In this document: positions 38,055 through 47,685 of the stretch, in pieces
Layout: every line of letters begins with the position of its first letter
Numbering within the stretch: position 1 is the stretch's first letter
Assembly: GCA_964521285.1 (NCBI GenBank)
Contig: CAZFQS010000015.1
Location: 1-64,000, forward strand
DNA length: 64,000 nucleotides
DNA from: G020354785 sp964521285
GTDB lineage: Bacteria > Bacteroidota > Bacteroidia > Bacteroidales > UBA10428
Reading direction: 5' to 3'
The notes under the pieces: generated by a model
Database searches by the model: none
The model's input: only the letters and a program-made list of their open reading frames with translations
Told to the model about the DNA's origin: nothing
Program-made: the position numbers and the translations under genes

Positions 38055-39203
38055 TTGAATATATATACAAAAAAGCTAAGATGGAAATTACTGCTATTTG
38101 TTTCGGCAGTAATTATTGGTGTAAGTTCATTATGGTACACCAGTAAGCTTGTAAGAAAACTGGCAGTTGAGGAAAGAAAAAAAGTAGAACTATGGGCTGA
38201 AGCACAAAGTAAGATAACCAATGAGGAATTGTCAGACGAAAATTTATCCTTTTATGTCAAAGTTCTTCAGAACAACGAAACAGTACCTGTAATTCTGGTT
38301 GATAAAGATGATAATATTATCACTTACAGAAATCTAAATACAAAAAAAACCGATAATCTAAGATATCTTAACAGGAAATTATCACAGATGAAGGAGATAA
38401 ACAAGCCAATAGAAATAATATTGTCAGAAAATGAAAAACAATACCTGTATTACAGCAAATCAATAATATTGATTAAACTTACTTATTACCCCTATGTACA
38501 GTTAGGAGTAATATTGCTGTTTATCATGGTTTCGTATTTTGCATTTAGCTACTCAAGGAAAGCTGAGCAAAACCAGGTATGGGTAGGGTTATCAAAAGAA
38601 ACTGCTCACCAGTTAGGTACTCCTATCTCCTCTCTGCTTGCATGGCTGGAAATGATGAAACTTAAAAGTTCTGATAAAGATATGCTTGTTGAACTGGAAA
38701 AAGATATAAAACGACTTGAAAAAATTACAGGAAGATTTTCTAAAATAGGGTCCAGGCCCTTATTAAAAAAAGAAAATATACAGAAAATAATAACAACTGC
38801 AATTAATTATTTAAAATCCCGCTCTTCAGAAAAAATAACTTTTAAGCTAAATATGCCAACAGAAGAGCTTATGATACCAATAAATGCTTCGCTTTTTGAA
38901 TGGGTTATAGAAAATGTGTGTAAAAATGCTATCGATGCTGTTAATGGTACCGGTGAAATTGAACTCTCAATTACAGATCATACTCAGGTAATATATATTG
39001 ATATCACCGACTCAGGAAAAGGTATCTCAAAAACTAAATTCAAAACAATATTTAAGCCCGGTTACACAACCAAAGAAAGAGGATGGGGTCTGGGATTATC
39101 ATTGACAAAAAGAATCATAGAAGAATATCATGACGGTAAAATATTTGTATATGAATCTGAGATTGGGAAGGGCACTGTTATAAGAATAGTACTAAGAAAA
39201 TAA
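38055..39203 (+). CDS. Membrane sensor histidine kinase
   Basis: A 382-residue kinase starting at a TTG. Membrane helices at about 10-27 and 135-160 flank a periplasmic domain of about 105 residues. The phospho-acceptor is His185 in ETAHQLGTPISSLLAWLEMM; the ATPase core has NVCKNAIDAVNG (N-box), DITDSGKGIS (G1) and GWGLGLSLTKRI (G2). It lacks a receiver. The stand-alone response regulator at 11.6 kb is a possible but unproven partner. rnpA starts 20 bases downstream. Confidence 0.88.
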   Translation: MNIYTKKLRWKLLLFVSAVIIGVSSLWYTSKLVRKLAVEERKKVELWAEAQSKITNEELSDENLSFYVKVLQNNETVPVILVDKDDNIITYRNLNTKKTDNLRYLNRKLSQMKEINKPIEIILSENEKQYLYYSKSIILIKLTYYPYVQLGVILLFIMVSYFAFSYSRKAEQNQVWVGLSKETAHQLGTPISSLLAWLEMMKLKSSDKDMLVELEKDIKRLEKITGRFSKIGSRPLLKKENIQKIITTAINYLKSRSSEKITFKLNMPTEELMIPINASLFEWVIENVCKNAIDAVNGTGEIELSITDHTQVIYIDITDSGKGISKTKFKTIFKPGYTTKERGWGLGLSLTKRIIEEYHDGKIFVYESEIGKGTVIRIVLRK

Positions 39204-39223
39204 TTAATTCTTATTACACCTTA

Positions 39224-39610
39224 ATGTCAGAAAGATTCAGTTTTGAAAAAGATGAAAGACTTTCCAGAATAAAGATAATCAATCAACTTTTTAATTCGGG
39301 AAATTCGCTATCATTGTTTCCCTTAAAGATTCACTGGATGGAAGTAAATGAAAACTTTAACTTTCCTGCCCAGGTATTAATTAACGCTTCAAAAAAAACC
39401 ATTAAGAAAGCTTCCAAAAGAAATTTGATAACAAGAAAAATCAAAGAAGCCTATCGATTAAAAAAACATATATTATATAAGGATTTAAGATCTCTGAATA
39501 AATCAATCGTTCTTGCATATATTTACATCGGACCAGAAATTGTATCATATAATGAAATAGAAAAGAAACTAAGCAATTCCTTTAAGCTCATACTTAAAGA
39601 ATTAAAATAA
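39224..39610 (+). CDS. rnpA: Ribonuclease P protein component
   Basis: A 128-residue basic protein that helps the RNase P RNA mature tRNA 5' ends. The N-terminal FSFEKDERLSRIKIINQLFN is the RnpA start (usually FxKxxRLxxxxDFxxLF), and KKASKRNLITRKIKEAYR contains the RNR-type RNA-binding motif. It is not beside rpmH here but follows a histidine kinase. Sequence conservation is low outside these motifs, as is usual for this protein. Confidence 0.88.
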   Translation: MSERFSFEKDERLSRIKIINQLFNSGNSLSLFPLKIHWMEVNENFNFPAQVLINASKKTIKKASKRNLITRKIKEAYRLKKHILYKDLRSLNKSIVLAYIYIGPEIVSYNEIEKKLSNSFKLILKELK

Positions 39611-39807
39611 GTAATATTATTTATTTTCCTTTCTATTAAATATATATATGGTTTAATTATTCTATTAGTTATAAATATGATTATTTAACTTAAAGTTTTA
39701 GTTTATTTATATATTCTATATATCTGTAGTATAATATATTAAATATTAATATATTCTTTAATATTATAATTAATGATTTAATAATCAGGCTTTTATTGAA
39801 GCTGTCA

Positions 39808-41724
39808 TTATTCCAGCCTGTCCCACCATGTTTTCTTAAGAATTGTTCCGGTTATTAAAATAATAGCAATTGTAATAAGTAATGACCGGCTCTGTTTGGT
39901 AATAATAAATATTGGTAATGCAACAAGTGAAGTCTGACAAATAATACCAATGAATATATTAAACATATCCTTCCAGAAATTTTTATTTCTTTTAAATTCC
40001 GGATTCTGTTCAACAACCTTATCATGTATAGGTTTCCAAAATCCCCATGGTCTCACTGAGCTGTAAAATTTCATTAAAACTTCCATCTTCTGCGGAGGGT
40101 ACAAATATGTCCCTGCTATGCAGCCAATTAATGATATAACTGCTAATAAAGGAAAGAAATATAATAATATTATATCCTGTGGAATACTCGGGAACAATGG
40201 CGGTAATATCTTTGGAAAGACTAATGCGGCGAGTATCCCTGAAAGCATTCCCCAAAAATAACCATGCCCGTTAAACCTCCACCAATACCATTTCAGAACA
40301 TTAGCTGCCAGATATCCCCCCCATAAGCCCGATACAATCCACTGCAATATACTGTTGACGTTTCTTGCAAAAAAGCCAAATATTATACTAATTATTACCA
40401 CTGTTAATCCGGCGGTATAGTTTACTATCTTAATTTGCTTATTATTTGCTTTTGGCTTGATGTATTTGAGGTAAATGTCATTAATAATATAGGCCTGAGC
40501 TGCATTTAATGTGCCGGCAAATGTGGAATTAAAAGCTGCTAACAAACCTGCTAATAACAATCCCAATATTCCTATCGGAGCAAATTCATTTATTGCAGAG
40601 GGTAATATTTGCTCAAAATCGATTTTACCGGCCACCAAAAGGTCAAGTTTGTCATAAAAAAGAATTGCAAGCACTGCAAAGCCGGTAATAAGAAAATATC
40701 TGATGGGATTTAGTATTACCGATACAAATCCGCTCATTTTTGCTGCTTCTTTCGGACTTTTTGTTGCTAATATTTTTTGCATATCGTAGTTAGGGGCCGG
40801 TCCTGCTGCGCTCACAAGTATTCCTTTAAAAAGCATCATCCCGAAAAACAATGAAAACAATGAATATCCATCACTGCTTATTTTATCATTAACTTCACTT
40901 ATTATACCACCCCAGTCAATATTAAGATTTAATCCAAAAAATGGCGAAAACCATCCGTCAGGCACATTCAGCTGATGAACCGTTAATGCCTTCATTGCAA
41001 TTATACCAATTATCAGCGAAGAAACAGTCATTATAATATACTGCACAAGGTCAGCCCATACTATACTTATCATGCCTCCTAAAACAGCATAGAACGCCGC
41101 AAATGCAGTAAATACTATTCCATATAAGTGCGGTACAAATTCAGGTTTAATGCTATACAAGGACTCCAGAAATATATTATATATATTGCCAAGGAATGTA
41201 CTTTTCTGTATCCAGTCCGGAGTATTTGATAATAATTTTAACACTGATTCCCACGGAATGAATATTTCAATAAACTTACCCAGCCCCACAAATCCGTATG
41301 CGAGGAATCCCAGACAGCTTATTAAAGCAAAAATTACAACAATATTATGCGATAATGATGCTCCTAAGTCCCTTCCAAATCTTGTGGATATCCATTCCGC
41401 ACCTGTAGTTACATTTGAACGTCTTAACCAGGCTGACAGGTATACCATTAAAAATATCTGGTTAAAAACCGGCCATAACCACGGAATCCATATACTTTTT
41501 AAGCCATATACAAATGCCAGGGTCACAAGCCACATTGTACCTGATATATCAAACATGCCGGAAGCATTTGAAAGCCCTAACATATACCACGGAAGCTTAT
41601 TACCCCCGAGCAAATAAGACGATTTACTCTTCTGCGCCTGTCTCCTTAAAACCAGTCCGATTACTACCGTTGAAAACAGATAAATAAAAATAATTGCGAC
41701 ATCCAAAGCTTTTAATTTCATCAC
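39808..41724 (-). CDS. Sodium/solute symporter (SSS family)
   Basis: A 638-residue inner-membrane protein with about 14 helices in the sodium:solute symporter family. LGGNKLPWYMLGLSNASGMF and the later LLLAGLLAAFNSTFAGTLNA are typical, the latter carrying the Ser/Thr sodium site. Its size is at the upper end of the family because of an extra C-terminal part. The substrate (sugar, amino acid or nucleoside) cannot be told from the sequence, and the neighbours give no clue. An AT-rich gap of 197 bases follows on the rnpA side. Confidence 0.85.
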   Translation of the reverse strand: MMKLKALDVAIIFIYLFSTVVIGLVLRRQAQKSKSSYLLGGNKLPWYMLGLSNASGMFDISGTMWLVTLAFVYGLKSIWIPWLWPVFNQIFLMVYLSAWLRRSNVTTGAEWISTRFGRDLGASLSHNIVVIFALISCLGFLAYGFVGLGKFIEIFIPWESVLKLLSNTPDWIQKSTFLGNIYNIFLESLYSIKPEFVPHLYGIVFTAFAAFYAVLGGMISIVWADLVQYIIMTVSSLIIGIIAMKALTVHQLNVPDGWFSPFFGLNLNIDWGGIISEVNDKISSDGYSLFSLFFGMMLFKGILVSAAGPAPNYDMQKILATKSPKEAAKMSGFVSVILNPIRYFLITGFAVLAILFYDKLDLLVAGKIDFEQILPSAINEFAPIGILGLLLAGLLAAFNSTFAGTLNAAQAYIINDIYLKYIKPKANNKQIKIVNYTAGLTVVIISIIFGFFARNVNSILQWIVSGLWGGYLAANVLKWYWWRFNGHGYFWGMLSGILAALVFPKILPPLFPSIPQDIILLYFFPLLAVISLIGCIAGTYLYPPQKMEVLMKFYSSVRPWGFWKPIHDKVVEQNPEFKRNKNFWKDMFNIFIGIICQTSLVALPIFIITKQSRSLLITIAIILITGTILKKTWWDRLE

Positions 41725-41848
41725 ATAAATATTAAACCTGTAACATTAAACCTGCTAAATATATTTAAAAAAATCCGGGCCCCTGTTATAAAAGAAACTC
41801 TGAATCATATTAATGCTGAATATTGTAATATAATAATATTCCTGATCA

Positions 41849-41864
41849 GCGCCCTGCCGGGCGC
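41849..41864. repeat. GC-rich hairpin downstream of the CBM9-like gene
   Basis: GCGCCC, loop TGCC, GGGCGC: a perfect 6-base-pair stem, striking in such AT-rich DNA, just beyond the main terminator on the minus strand. It may be a back-up terminator or an RNA-stabilising stem. Confidence 0.5.
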
Positions 41865-41868
41865 ACAT

Positions 41869-41898
41869 AAAAAAGCCCGGAATTAAAAATTCCGGGCT
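41869..41898 (-). terminator. Intrinsic terminator of the CBM9-like gene
   Basis: An 11-base-pair perfect stem (AGCCCGGAATT at 41874-41884 with AATTCCGGGCT at 41888-41898) and loop AAA. On the minus strand it is followed by a run of T, as needed for a terminator of the gene ending at 41920. Confidence 0.88.
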
Positions 41899-41919
41899 AA
41901 TTGTGAAGCCTAATGTTTT

Positions 41920-42891
41920 TTATTCAACAGTAAACTTGGCTGTACCAATATATTTACTGTTGTTATACAGAGATATGAAATACAATCCGCTTTCAAGGCT
42001 GGAAATATCAATTCTTGTTCCTTTAACATCTCTTAGTATTAAAGCTTCCTGGCCAATAATGTTTGTAATAACTACTTCATTAAAATCAGCTTCAATTTGC
42101 AGGTAATCCATTGTAGGATTAGGATAAACATTCAGGTTAGATACCTGAGGAGTATAAATTCCTGTTCCACAATCAACTTCATCAGTGCTAAAGTCTACCT
42201 CACCACAGGCATCCATGGTAACCCATGATTCGTCAACTTCTCCGACATTCATCCATACGGCTCTTTTTCTGCCGGTATCACCTTCGTCACGATCGATGAA
42301 AGTTGCACCAAAACCGATAGTTGGTGCAGCATACGGATCAAGAATAACCTGATCAGAACTTAAAAGAAATTCTATTAAGGTTGCATACTCCCAGGTTTCA
42401 TCAGGATCGACGAGTGAATATCCATAATAAAATTCACTGGGACCTTGTCCTGAAGCGCGCGAATTCTCAATGTCAAGTACATCCTGTATGGGAGGAGGAG
42501 CTACCTGATAATGACCGTTGGGAGCACCTGATGGGCCTAAACCATCGTCCAGGTTGCCAACATTGACGTCAAAATAGATTTCAGGCTTGTCAGAATTCCA
42601 GTCTTCTACACCTGAACACCATGCCGGGCAATAGTAATCGTCTACCACAGTAAGAAGTACTATGACGACCGTATCATTCCAAACTGCCTGCCATGTACAT
42701 TCCATAAGTGTTGGTTCCTCTAATTGAAAAGGCTGCTCAATATTGTATGCATCAACATCGGCCCAATAATCTTCTGCAATACCATCGATGTTAATCTCAC
42801 ATCCATCTGGCAGTTTGTAAAAAGTAGCATCCTGTGCTATTGCCGCCACCGCAAAAATACAAGCAAGAAACAATGTGTAAATTTTTCTCAT
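41920..42891 (-). CDS. CBM9-like surface protein with T9SS sorting domain
   Basis: A 323-residue protein with a signal peptide (cleavage near VAAIAQ). Residues about 25-235 resemble a family 9 carbohydrate-binding or DOMON-like sandwich: INIDGIAEDYWADVDAYNIE, TWQAVWNDTVVIVLLTVVDD, DKPEIYFDVNV. Several Asp and Trp residues could bind sugar or calcium. Residues about 248-323 are a type A T9SS tail: LNVYPNPTMDYLQIE, VVITNIIGQEALI, LESGLYFISLY, YIGTAKFTVE. It is a single-gene unit with a strong terminator. Ligand unknown. Confidence 0.82.
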   Translation of the reverse strand: MRKIYTLFLACIFAVAAIAQDATFYKLPDGCEINIDGIAEDYWADVDAYNIEQPFQLEEPTLMECTWQAVWNDTVVIVLLTVVDDYYCPAWCSGVEDWNSDKPEIYFDVNVGNLDDGLGPSGAPNGHYQVAPPPIQDVLDIENSRASGQGPSEFYYGYSLVDPDETWEYATLIEFLLSSDQVILDPYAAPTIGFGATFIDRDEGDTGRKRAVWMNVGEVDESWVTMDACGEVDFSTDEVDCGTGIYTPQVSNLNVYPNPTMDYLQIEADFNEVVITNIIGQEALILRDVKGTRIDISSLESGLYFISLYNNSKYIGTAKFTVE

Positions 42892-43313
42892 AGTTTTAAT
42901 TTTTTAGTTAATAATTATATTATGAGGTTAAAAATAGTTATTTAATTTCAAAAAACAAATATTTTTTAAATTATTTTAGCTTTAAAAAAATTACCTATTC
43001 CCCTTAAATAAAAAGATTTGGAAAAAATATTTTATTTTGATAATCCTGAAAATCAAAATAAGATAAAAATTATAAATAAATTTGAATTTTTTGTTATAGT
43101 CTCATATTCAGACAATTATATAAATTTGTCGGATTGGCTCCATATACGCCTCTATATCAATTATTTAGGTGATTATTTCTAGCCATCAGAATCACGCTAC
43201 AACTAATTTTTAAATTTTATAGAAAATAATATTCTATATTTAGAGCCTTTTTGTATTTGATTATTTTGAAACCTTTAAATCCCGGGTTTAATTTTTAAAT
43301 CCTGTGATATCCT
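42892..43313. other. 422-base gene-free region
   Basis: Divergent intergenic DNA between the CBM9-like gene and the first SGNH/TPR gene. It is very AT-rich, with no open frame of note, no tRNA and no clear TAnnTTTG element in a sensible place on either strand. It presumably contains both promoters. Confidence 0.5.
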
Positions 43314-45566
43314 ATGACAAAGTTGAATAACAAAATAAAATTAAGTCCTGGCAAAAAGCTTTTTTACAATTTCATACTAATCTGTATACCTTTTCTGATT
43401 TTATTCCTTCTTGAGATTATACTGAGAGTTGTTGGTTTTGGAGATAATTTAAACTTATTTATTGATCATCCCGATAAAGAATTCAAAGAATACAAAATAG
43501 TAAATCCCTTAATTGGTAAAAAGTATTTTCAAAAGCTTGAATATACGAGTCCTGCAAATGATATATTCCTTAAGGAAAAACCAGCCAACGGATTCAGAAT
43601 TTTCGTAATGGGGAGTTCAACCGTTATTGGTTTTCCCTATAACTACAACCTTATGTTCTCAAGAATACTGCATGAAAGGTTGCAGGATAGTTATCCGGAA
43701 AAGCATATAGAAGTAGTAAATACGGCAATTACTGCCATAAACAGCTTTTCCCTGCTGGACTATATGAATGATATCTTAAAAGAAGAACCGGATGCTATTC
43801 TAATATATGCGGGCCATAATGAATTTTACGGGGCATTTGGAATTGGATCGGAAGAAAAAACTGGCAGCCATGGAAAACTTACATTTATTCATCTGGATTT
43901 AATGTCTTTAAGAGTGTATCAATTGTTACGAAATGTAATCTACGGTACTGGCAGGCTATTATCCGGGGAAAATAATGATTCAAAGGTTAGGGGTCCATTA
44001 ATGAAACGAATTGCCAGAAATAAGAATATACCATATAAGGAAGAATCCTATAACATTGGAATTGCCCGGTACAGGAAGAACATGTCAGAAATACTTAAAA
44101 AAGCCGGACAAAATAGTATTCCTGTTTTTATTAGTGAACTTATATGTAATATAAGGGACATGGAACCTTTTTGTTCAGCAATTACAACTGAGTATCCCGC
44201 TGCGATGGATGTATATCGCGATGCAAGGAAATATGAAAAGGAAAAAAACTATAAGCTGGCAAAAGAAAATTATTATAAGGCAAAAGATTTAGACTGTATA
44301 CGTTTCAGAGCATCAGAAGAAATTAATGATATTATCAGGGACCTGGCCAATAAACATAATGCCATACTTATTCCTATGCAGGAGCGCTTTGAAAATGAAT
44401 CACCTGACGGCCTAATTGGTAATAATTTGCTGACAGAGCATGTGCATCCGAATATCGATGGCTATTTTCTTATGGCCGATGCATTCTACAATGAAATGGC
44501 CAGATCAGGATTAATTAGTAACCACGTAAATATACTGTATTACCGCAATTCGCAATATTATAAAAGAAACTGGGGGTATTCTGTATTAGACAGCCTTTTA
44601 GCCTTGCACAGAATTAACAGTTTAAAATACCACTGGCCTTTCCGTCTCTTAAATTCTCCATATATCGACTACAGACAAATATATAAACCTAAATCAATGG
44701 TCGATTCTCTGGCATTTACTGTAATGAAATCGCCAGATCTTAATATTGCTGATGCCCACCTGGAATTAGCTAAATATTATAAGGGAAAGAATGATTTTTA
44801 TAATGCCTTTAAAGAGTATAATGCAGCAATTAAATGTTTTCCATACTGGTATGAGGATTATCTGGAAAGCGCTGATTGCCTTATTAAACTTAATGATTTT
44901 CCTACAGCATTAGAGTTTCTGGAGAAATCTCTGGAACTTAAGGAAACATTTTATGGATATTTTAGAAAAGGCGAAATTCTATTATTAAAAGGAGACTATG
45001 ATGTAGCTTTAAATTCCTTTGCTATGGCATCAAAATTTGCTGATAGCCCGAATAACAAAGAAAAATTACTATCAAAACAATTTGAAGCATATTATTTCAG
45101 CGGGGATGTTGAAAAATCAAAAGTGCTGCTGGTTGAAATAAAAAAGTTAAATCCGAATTATACTCCTGATTTATCACGGCAAAAGACAAACTATGCTTTA
45201 CTTTTCCCGGAGCAGGTTAAACCATTAATTATCCGTGCCCTAAATCATTATAAAGCAGGTAATATTGACGCTGCATTAAGTACTTTTTTAAGATCACTGG
45301 AAATTAAAGAAACCCCCATAGCTAACCGTATATCAGGAGATATTCTTCTGAAAAGAAAAAACCAAAATGCAATAGTCTTCTTACTTAAAGCTTATCCTGA
45401 ATTTAAGAATGATGAGAACTTTCTTTATAATTTATGTATTTCATATTTGCAAAACGGCAAGCCTAATGAGGCAAAAAAAATATTTAATAATATTAAACGC
45501 TTAAATCCGAATCATGAGAGTATCCCCAAACTTGAAAAGATTCTCAATATTCCGGATTCCAGATAA
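43314..45566 (+). CDS. Membrane SGNH hydrolase-like protein with TPR repeats (paralogue A)
   Basis: A 750-residue protein. A membrane anchor at about 17-40 (NFILICIPFLILFLLEIILR) is followed by an SGNH/GDSL-type domain (90-400): Ser102 in FVMGSSTVIG, Asn169 in IYAGHNEFYG, and His378 in LTEHVHPNIDGYF, where the usual Asp of DxxH is Glu375. The C-terminal third (about 470-740) is made of TPR units (AHLELAKYYKGKNDFYNAFK, ALNSFAMASK). SGNH domains on membrane anchors often act on polysaccharides as esterases or acyltransferases. It lies 26 bases before the carbamoyltransferase gene, and a close paralogue flanks the other side of that module. Confidence 0.8.
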   Translation: MTKLNNKIKLSPGKKLFYNFILICIPFLILFLLEIILRVVGFGDNLNLFIDHPDKEFKEYKIVNPLIGKKYFQKLEYTSPANDIFLKEKPANGFRIFVMGSSTVIGFPYNYNLMFSRILHERLQDSYPEKHIEVVNTAITAINSFSLLDYMNDILKEEPDAILIYAGHNEFYGAFGIGSEEKTGSHGKLTFIHLDLMSLRVYQLLRNVIYGTGRLLSGENNDSKVRGPLMKRIARNKNIPYKEESYNIGIARYRKNMSEILKKAGQNSIPVFISELICNIRDMEPFCSAITTEYPAAMDVYRDARKYEKEKNYKLAKENYYKAKDLDCIRFRASEEINDIIRDLANKHNAILIPMQERFENESPDGLIGNNLLTEHVHPNIDGYFLMADAFYNEMARSGLISNHVNILYYRNSQYYKRNWGYSVLDSLLALHRINSLKYHWPFRLLNSPYIDYRQIYKPKSMVDSLAFTVMKSPDLNIADAHLELAKYYKGKNDFYNAFKEYNAAIKCFPYWYEDYLESADCLIKLNDFPTALEFLEKSLELKETFYGYFRKGEILLLKGDYDVALNSFAMASKFADSPNNKEKLLSKQFEAYYFSGDVEKSKVLLVEIKKLNPNYTPDLSRQKTNYALLFPEQVKPLIIRALNHYKAGNIDAALSTFLRSLEIKETPIANRISGDILLKRKNQNAIVFLLKAYPEFKNDENFLYNLCISYLQNGKPNEAKKIFNNIKRLNPNHESIPKLEKILNIPDSR

Positions 45567-45592
45567 TTACTTAAAAAATATAAATTTGCATC

Positions 45593-47452
45593 ATGAGAAT
45601 ATTAGGAATTTCTGCATTTTATCATGATTCGGCAGCCGCTATTACAGAAGACGGGAATATTATCGCTGCAGCACAGGAAGAACGGTTTACAAGAAAGAAA
45701 CATGATTCTTCCTTCCCATTTTATGCCTGTAAATATTGCCTTGATTACTCAGGATTTAAAATAGATGAATTAGATGCTATAGCATTCTATGATAAACCTT
45801 TTCTTAAATTTGAAAGGTTGCTTGAAACCTATTATGCTTTTGCCCCTAAAGGACTGTTATCTTTTGTTACATCTATACCAGTCTGGTTAAAAGAAAAAAT
45901 CTTTCTGAAAAAACTAATTCTCAATGAGCTGAAAAAAATTGAGGTTTTTAATAAAAGAAAAATAAAGTTGCTTTTCCCTGAACATCATTTATCTCATGCT
46001 GCAAGCGCTTTTTATCCTTCATCTTTTATACGTTCGGCAATTGTTACGGTCGATGGAGTCGGAGAATGGGCAACTGCATCTATATGCTCAGGTACGGGTA
46101 ATAAAATTGAAGTTATAAAAGAACTGCATTTTCCGCATTCTGTCGGACTGTTATATTCTTCATTTACTTTTTGGCTTGGCTTCAGGGTCAACTCAGGCGA
46201 ATATAAGCTAATGGGGTTAGCCCCTTATGGGAACCCGCATTCAGAAAGAGTAAAAGAATATGTAAGAAAAATTAAAAAGGAACTGGTAAATATTAAAGAA
46301 GATGGCTCAATATGGCTTAACCAGAAGTACTTTAATTATTCAACCGGACTTAAAATGGTTGATGAAAACAAATGGGAGAAATTGTTTGGATTTCCCAGAC
46401 GTGAGACCGAAGGCAAATTAGAACAACAACATTGCGATTTGGCGCTAGCAATTCAGAAAGTAGCAGAAGAAATTTTTATTAATATGGCAAAGGAAGCAAA
46501 AAGTTTAGTTAATACAGAAAATCTCTGTCTTGCAGGAGGGGTTGCTTTAAATTGTGTAGCAAATGGTAAATTGCTCAGGCAAGGCATATTTGAAAATATA
46601 TTTATACAACCAGCTGCAGGAGATGCCGGGGGGGCTATAGGAGCAGCTCTCTCAGCATACTATTTATATTTTAATAATGAAAGGAAATCCGAAAATAAAG
46701 TTATGATGCTGGATCCATTCCTTGGCCCCGAATTCTCAGATTTGGATATTGAACTGACATCAAAGAAACTTAAGGCCAGGTATGAGAAATATGAAGATTT
46801 TGATGAACTGGCTGACAAAGTATCAGAACTTATTACGCAAGAAAAGGTTATTGGCTGGTTCCAGGGCAGGATGGAATTCGGACCCCGTGCACTGGGCAAC
46901 AGAAGCATATTAGGTGATGCCAGAAGCAGGGAAATGCAAAAAAAGCTGAATGTGAAAATAAAATATCGCGAAAGCTTCAGACCCTTTGCCCCATCAGTAC
47001 TTGCTGAAGACACCAGGGATTTTTTTGATTTGAATGTAGATTCTCCTTATATGTTGCTTGTTGCCGATGTAAAAATAGAAAGAAGAAATCAGATTCCTGG
47101 CGACTACAATGATCTGCCTTTACTGGAGAGATTATATTTTTTAAGATCTGATATCCCTGCAGTAACTCATATCGATTTTTCAGCAAGAATCCAGACAGTT
47201 CATAAGGAAACAAATTTACGCTTCTGGAAATTAATAAATGCATTTAAACAAAAGACCGGTACCGGTTTAATTGTTAATACAAGCTTTAACGTACGTGGAG
47301 AACCAATTGTATGTAACCCTGAACATGCATATCATTGCTTTATGCGTACTGAAATGGATTACCTGGTAATGGGTAATTATTTTTTCGATAAAAACAATCA
47401 ACCCTCATGGCCTAAAGATGAAAGCTGGAAAAAAGAATTTGCATTAGACTAA
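45593..47452 (+). CDS. NodU/CmcH-family carbamoyltransferase
   Basis: A 619-residue enzyme that moves a carbamoyl group from carbamoyl phosphate, via an adenylate, to a hydroxyl. The N-terminal Kae1/actin-like half has ILGISAFYHDSAAAI, EEERFTRKKHDSSFP-type residues (29-42) and the metal-site FPEHHLSHAASAFYP (His131-His135), then VDGVGEWATASI and AGGVALNCVANGKLL. The C-terminal YrdC-like half has RMEFGPRALGNRSILGDAR and YRESFRPFAPSVL. It is most like the SxtI/TobZ/NodU group. The gene is directly followed by a DUF5989-type peptide and an SxtJ protein, as in many Bacteria. The acceptor is unknown. Carbamoyl phosphate could come from the CarB encoded at 58-61 kb. Confidence 0.92.
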   Translation: MRILGISAFYHDSAAAITEDGNIIAAAQEERFTRKKHDSSFPFYACKYCLDYSGFKIDELDAIAFYDKPFLKFERLLETYYAFAPKGLLSFVTSIPVWLKEKIFLKKLILNELKKIEVFNKRKIKLLFPEHHLSHAASAFYPSSFIRSAIVTVDGVGEWATASICSGTGNKIEVIKELHFPHSVGLLYSSFTFWLGFRVNSGEYKLMGLAPYGNPHSERVKEYVRKIKKELVNIKEDGSIWLNQKYFNYSTGLKMVDENKWEKLFGFPRRETEGKLEQQHCDLALAIQKVAEEIFINMAKEAKSLVNTENLCLAGGVALNCVANGKLLRQGIFENIFIQPAAGDAGGAIGAALSAYYLYFNNERKSENKVMMLDPFLGPEFSDLDIELTSKKLKARYEKYEDFDELADKVSELITQEKVIGWFQGRMEFGPRALGNRSILGDARSREMQKKLNVKIKYRESFRPFAPSVLAEDTRDFFDLNVDSPYMLLVADVKIERRNQIPGDYNDLPLLERLYFLRSDIPAVTHIDFSARIQTVHKETNLRFWKLINAFKQKTGTGLIVNTSFNVRGEPIVCNPEHAYHCFMRTEMDYLVMGNYFFDKNNQPSWPKDESWKKEFALD

Positions 47453-47484
47453 AATATTATTAACAAATGAACTTGAAATATCAT

Positions 47485-47492
47485 TATCTTTG
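47485..47492 (+). promoter_or_regulatory. Internal -7 promoter element before the small peptide gene
   Basis: TATCTTTG fits TAnnTTTG and lies 37 bases before the 47530 start, after the carbamoyltransferase stop. It could give the DUF5989/SxtJ pair its own transcript. Confidence 0.45.
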
Positions 47493-47529
47493 ACTTTTTA
47501 ATTTAGTGTTACAAATTAATTATCAATAA

Positions 47530-47679
47530 ATGGAATTTCTGCGTGATTTCTGGCTCTACCTTAAGGAAAGAAAAAAATGGTGGCTGCTGCCTACTATCAT
47601 TATTTTGCTTTTACTTGGGATTCTAATAGTGTTAAGTAGTGGAAGTGCTATAGCACCTTTTATTTATACTTTATTTTAA
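47530..47679 (+). CDS. 49-residue DUF5989-type membrane peptide
   Basis: A small gene: MEFLRDFWLYLKERKKWW, then a membrane helix (LLPTIIILLLLGILIVLSS) and the ending GSAIAPFIYTLF. This matches the DUF5989 family of about 50 residues: an amphipathic basic start, one helix, and the conserved SAxAPFIYTLF tail. Such peptides are found next to carbamoyltransferase and SxtJ genes, and SxtK of the saxitoxin cluster seems to be of the same size and place. Function is unknown; by context it may anchor or regulate the carbamoyltransferase at the membrane. It starts 77 bases after the carbamoyltransferase stop and ends 6 bases before the SxtJ gene. Confidence 0.88.
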   Translation: MEFLRDFWLYLKERKKWWLLPTIIILLLLGILIVLSSGSAIAPFIYTLF

Positions 47680-47685
47680 ACTTCA

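Noticed and set aside
39611..39807. The extremely AT-rich gap as a replication origin
   Set aside because: It has many TATATA runs and is next to rnpA, which lies near oriC in some bacteria, but I see no cluster of DnaA boxes and no dnaA or rpmH nearby.
41150..41617. A 155-codon frame opposite the symporter gene
   Set aside because: Antisense shadow of a conserved membrane protein, with no recognisable domain.
45581..45588. TAAATTTG box before the carbamoyltransferase gene
   Set aside because: It fits TAnnTTTG but ends only four bases before the ATG, so transcription would start inside the gene. Probably a chance match; the gene is likely read with the upstream SGNH/TPR gene.
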